Origin: Loxodes magnus
Taxonomy: Eukaryota; Ciliophora; Karyorelictea; Loxodida; Loxodidae
Assembly (NCBI GenBank): GCA_946699065.1
Contig: CAMPDV010000200.1
Location: 124,001-188,000 of the forward strand
Direction: 5' to 3'
DNA: 64,000 nucleotides
The notes beneath the pieces were generated by a model, which had not been told where the DNA came from, searched no databases, and saw only the letters and a list, made by a program, of their open reading frames with translations. Made by a program: the position numbers and the translations under genes. Shown here one piece after another: positions 61,979-64,000 of the stretch (the first letter of the stretch is position 1; every line of letters starts with the position of its first letter).

Positions 61979-62809
61979 TTAAAACTGAGCATAATAAAAT
62001 TCTTTCTAGTCAACCTTTGCTTTATTTTCAATGCTGATCATGATATTCTTTAGTATATTCTGACTACAGTCTAGCTTATATTTAAAAATTATGGCAACTG
62101 TAATGAAAATGAGAATTAGAAATCAAAGGTTTATGGTACTGATGTTGTCATTGGGATGTTAACCTTTAATTTCTGTTTGCTAAGATGAAGAAGGTATGCT
62201 AGTCAAGACTATTGCCTTAGTAATTCCATTACAATAAATTTCTTGACAATATGCATAGCAACTGTTGTTAATACCATAGCCAAGCTCAATACAGACTTTT
62301 CTACAATTATCTAGACAGATTTCTTTCACTTACGTCTAGTTTTCTAGCATCATTTTTCTAATTTGGTTATAATCAAGATTTGCCGATGTTTATATCTAAG
62401 ACTTCAGCTTGAATTCGGTTTTGTTGTCGTTAAGCATTTTCTAACTGAATTAAGAAATGCACTAATATTTGCACTCTGGATCACTATTCAATATGCAGCT
62501 TTGCAGACATTCCTCAGATGATAATGCGGTTTCTTCTTCTAAATCCATTAAGTAAAAAAATCTTCGAATGTCCTATAGAGGAATTTCCTTTAATCTGTAG
62601 TTGTCAGTCATTTTAGATGGACGCTAGTCAATATTGCATAAAATTATGCAGCAGGTCTCTTATAGTTCCAGAGGTACATTATAATGACAAATTTCCTGAC
62701 ATCTGTTGTTCGTTTATCTTCCAGATTAATTCACCAAGCTATGAAATTAAGGAGACTGAGTATTTATCTGGAAAATACTTGAAATAATAAGCAAAATAAA
62801 GTATCTCAT
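61979..62809 (-). CDS. secreted Cys-rich single-pass membrane protein (276 aa)
   Basis: The family is not recognised. A clear signal peptide opens it (MRYFILLIISSIFQINTQ). An extracellular part follows with regularly spaced cysteines in three clusters: CQEICHYNVPLELQETCCII then LC, the set ECLQSC..CKYQC, and CLDNCRKVCIELGYGINNSC then YAYCQEIYC. This suggests several disulphide-bonded modules of the CxxxC type. One membrane helix (LWFLILIFITVAIIFKYKL) and a short basic cytoplasmic tail follow. The frame is 277 codons to TAA 61981-61979. An in-frame TGA 41 codons further on is the alternative stop but gives a noncoding-looking tail. It is probably a cell-surface protein. No partner is known. 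Confidence 0.75.
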
Positions 62810-63299
62810 TTTATTTAATTAGGCTGTTTTACAGAATCTAATGCAATTCTATATCATTTATTTAGAGATAAGATGAAAGTATATTTTATTGGTTTCTTTA
62901 AATATGAGCGTTTGATTTATGGATGCAAGGATGCTTATCAACGGATATTTATGAATATAGTAAGTGAGGATATGGAAATGAGAGATGTGTAGTGAGGTTT
63001 TTAGTGGAAGGAGTGGAAATGTTTGAAAGTAATATAGTGATAGTTGCTTGAAGTTCTGTTTATATATATAATGGTAGTAAAACATCTAGCTGATATTCCC
63101 ATTATTTGCATTAACATTCATAATCTTTAATGAAAAATCATGTTTAATAAGGTTAGCTAATTGAGTATTATATGTGAAGTATGTTTAGAAATTGTGACTA
63201 GATTATGCGTATTTTAGCAAAGTGAATATAAAATATGATGACGTAATAAAATGATGATTATAACTAAATTATTAGTGTGACTTATAATATTTTACATTA
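62810..63299. other. AT-rich spacer (490 bp)
   Basis: It lies between two minus-strand genes, holding the promoter of the Cys-rich protein and the 3' end of the nuclease. Short A/T runs only. Confidence 0.5.
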
Positions 63300-64000
63300 T
63301 TAAGTGCTTAATTTGAATTTTCCACAAATTGAAAAATGATCGCTAGGAAAACATTTATTTGGACAGCATGGGAAGTTCCATAGAATGCTTTCTGTTGTCA
63401 TTTCGAGTACCTTTGTCAGTTTTAATTTTTGAAGTTCGTAGAAAATGAAATCCATTGTGCCTATTACACGATCTTAGTAATGAGTTACTTTTGGTTCTCC
63501 TGTATCTCCTTCATTCTTGCTATTTCTGGCATATGCACTTTTGAAGCTTAACTAATGTGATATTATACTTTAGTTATTTCCATCATTTTTGAACTTTATT
63601 CTGAACGTTGATTAGTCTTGATCTAGGACTATTTAAATGCTTCCCAGCATATTTCTTCACTTTCTATCATAGAAATTGAGTGCCTTAACTTTAGGTTTTA
63701 CTCATTTTTTTGTAGTCTCAGAGAGTTCCCTTTTATTACATAAACTTCTGTTACTTATCTTTTCTGCTGTGAGATATTCAAGTTACAAACTTTTCTATAC
63801 TACAAATGAGTAAAGCGAACTATTGGGTATGAAGTTAAAATCTCCAGTCAGAATAACTTCACTGATGCTATGCTTTTATTTAATAATGTCTATAGTCTTG
63901 AGTAAGGAGTATAGTTAAGCTAGTTAAATTTCTCCTCTTTTTAGATTGAAAAGTAGATGTGTAGTAACTATCATGATATTTACAGAGAAGAAGTTGAGTA
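63300..64000 (-). CDS. ANGEL/CCR4-type endonuclease-exonuclease-phosphatase, C-terminal part (partial)
   Basis: The frame enters from beyond the window edge, so the N-terminus is missing. The visible 232 residues match the second half of the ANGEL branch of CCR4-type nucleases. They include VTTHLLFNLKRGEIQLAQLY, the catalytic VILTGDFNFIPNSSLYSF, TMDFIFYE, and the final catalytic FPSDHFSICGKF. ANGEL proteins act on RNA ends; ANGEL2, for example, is a 2',3'-cyclic phosphatase, and others bind the cap-binding factor eIF4E. The specific activity here is not known. A charged insertion of about 100 residues lies between the two catalytic motifs, as in other family members. It ends at TAA TAA (63302-63300, then 63299-63297), and the next in-frame TGA is about 50 codons on with noncoding-like sequence. 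Confidence 0.92.

Overview
This window looks like nuclear DNA of a ciliate that has no dedicated stop codon. It is AT-rich, and almost no normal-code ORF exceeds 200 codons. When TAA and TAG are read as glutamine and TGA as tryptophan, long proteins of familiar families appear: Sec61-alpha, PTEN, a CLC chloride channel, ZFAND2, Dsc3, NUDT19, an R2R3 Myb, a stomatin and an ANGEL nuclease. The same codons also end proteins. Most genes end at TGA and several clearly end at TAA. This is the situation described for Condylostoma (NCBI table 28), and with TGA as the only stop for karyorelicts such as Loxodes and Parduczia (table 27). Introns are very short: nine that I can place are 16, 17 or 19 nt with GT..AG ends, and two tentative ones are 25-26 nt. 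Intergenic stretches of 0.3-3.7 kb are long for a gene-dense somatic ciliate chromosome, so a karyorelict-like macronucleus or germline DNA is possible. I cannot decide between these from sequence alone.

Layout. 1-6,500 is sparse, with one coiled-coil gene (minus, 1524-2783) and a weak plus ORF. 6,524-16,263 (plus) has a giant beta-helix membrane protein, a small unknown gene and Sec61-alpha. 16,694-23,616 (minus) has ZFAND2, PTEN and a Patched/Dispatched-type RND transporter. 26,168-44,391 is a same-strand minus block: CLC channel, TPR-like protein, one unresolved gene, a coiled-coil protein, a weak ORF and a 2,034-residue secreted repeat protein. 45,212-53,352 (plus) has Dsc3, a 1,791-residue protein with helix-turn-helix-like segments, and a NUDT19-like hydrolase. 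54,412-55,296 (minus) is a Myb protein. 55,929-61,605 (plus) has an axonemal-dynein-light-chain-domain protein and a stomatin/SPFH protein. 61,979-64,000 (minus) has a Cys-rich membrane protein and an ANGEL-type nuclease cut by the window edge.

The genes are ordinary single-copy eukaryotic housekeeping, membrane and ciliary genes, each apparently transcribed on its own. No operon logic, rRNA, tRNA, CRISPR, viral or transposon copy, or telomere repeat was recognised. Because almost any frame is open in this code, gene models here rest on family matches, composition and intron phase. Unrecognised genes are given lower confidence for that reason.
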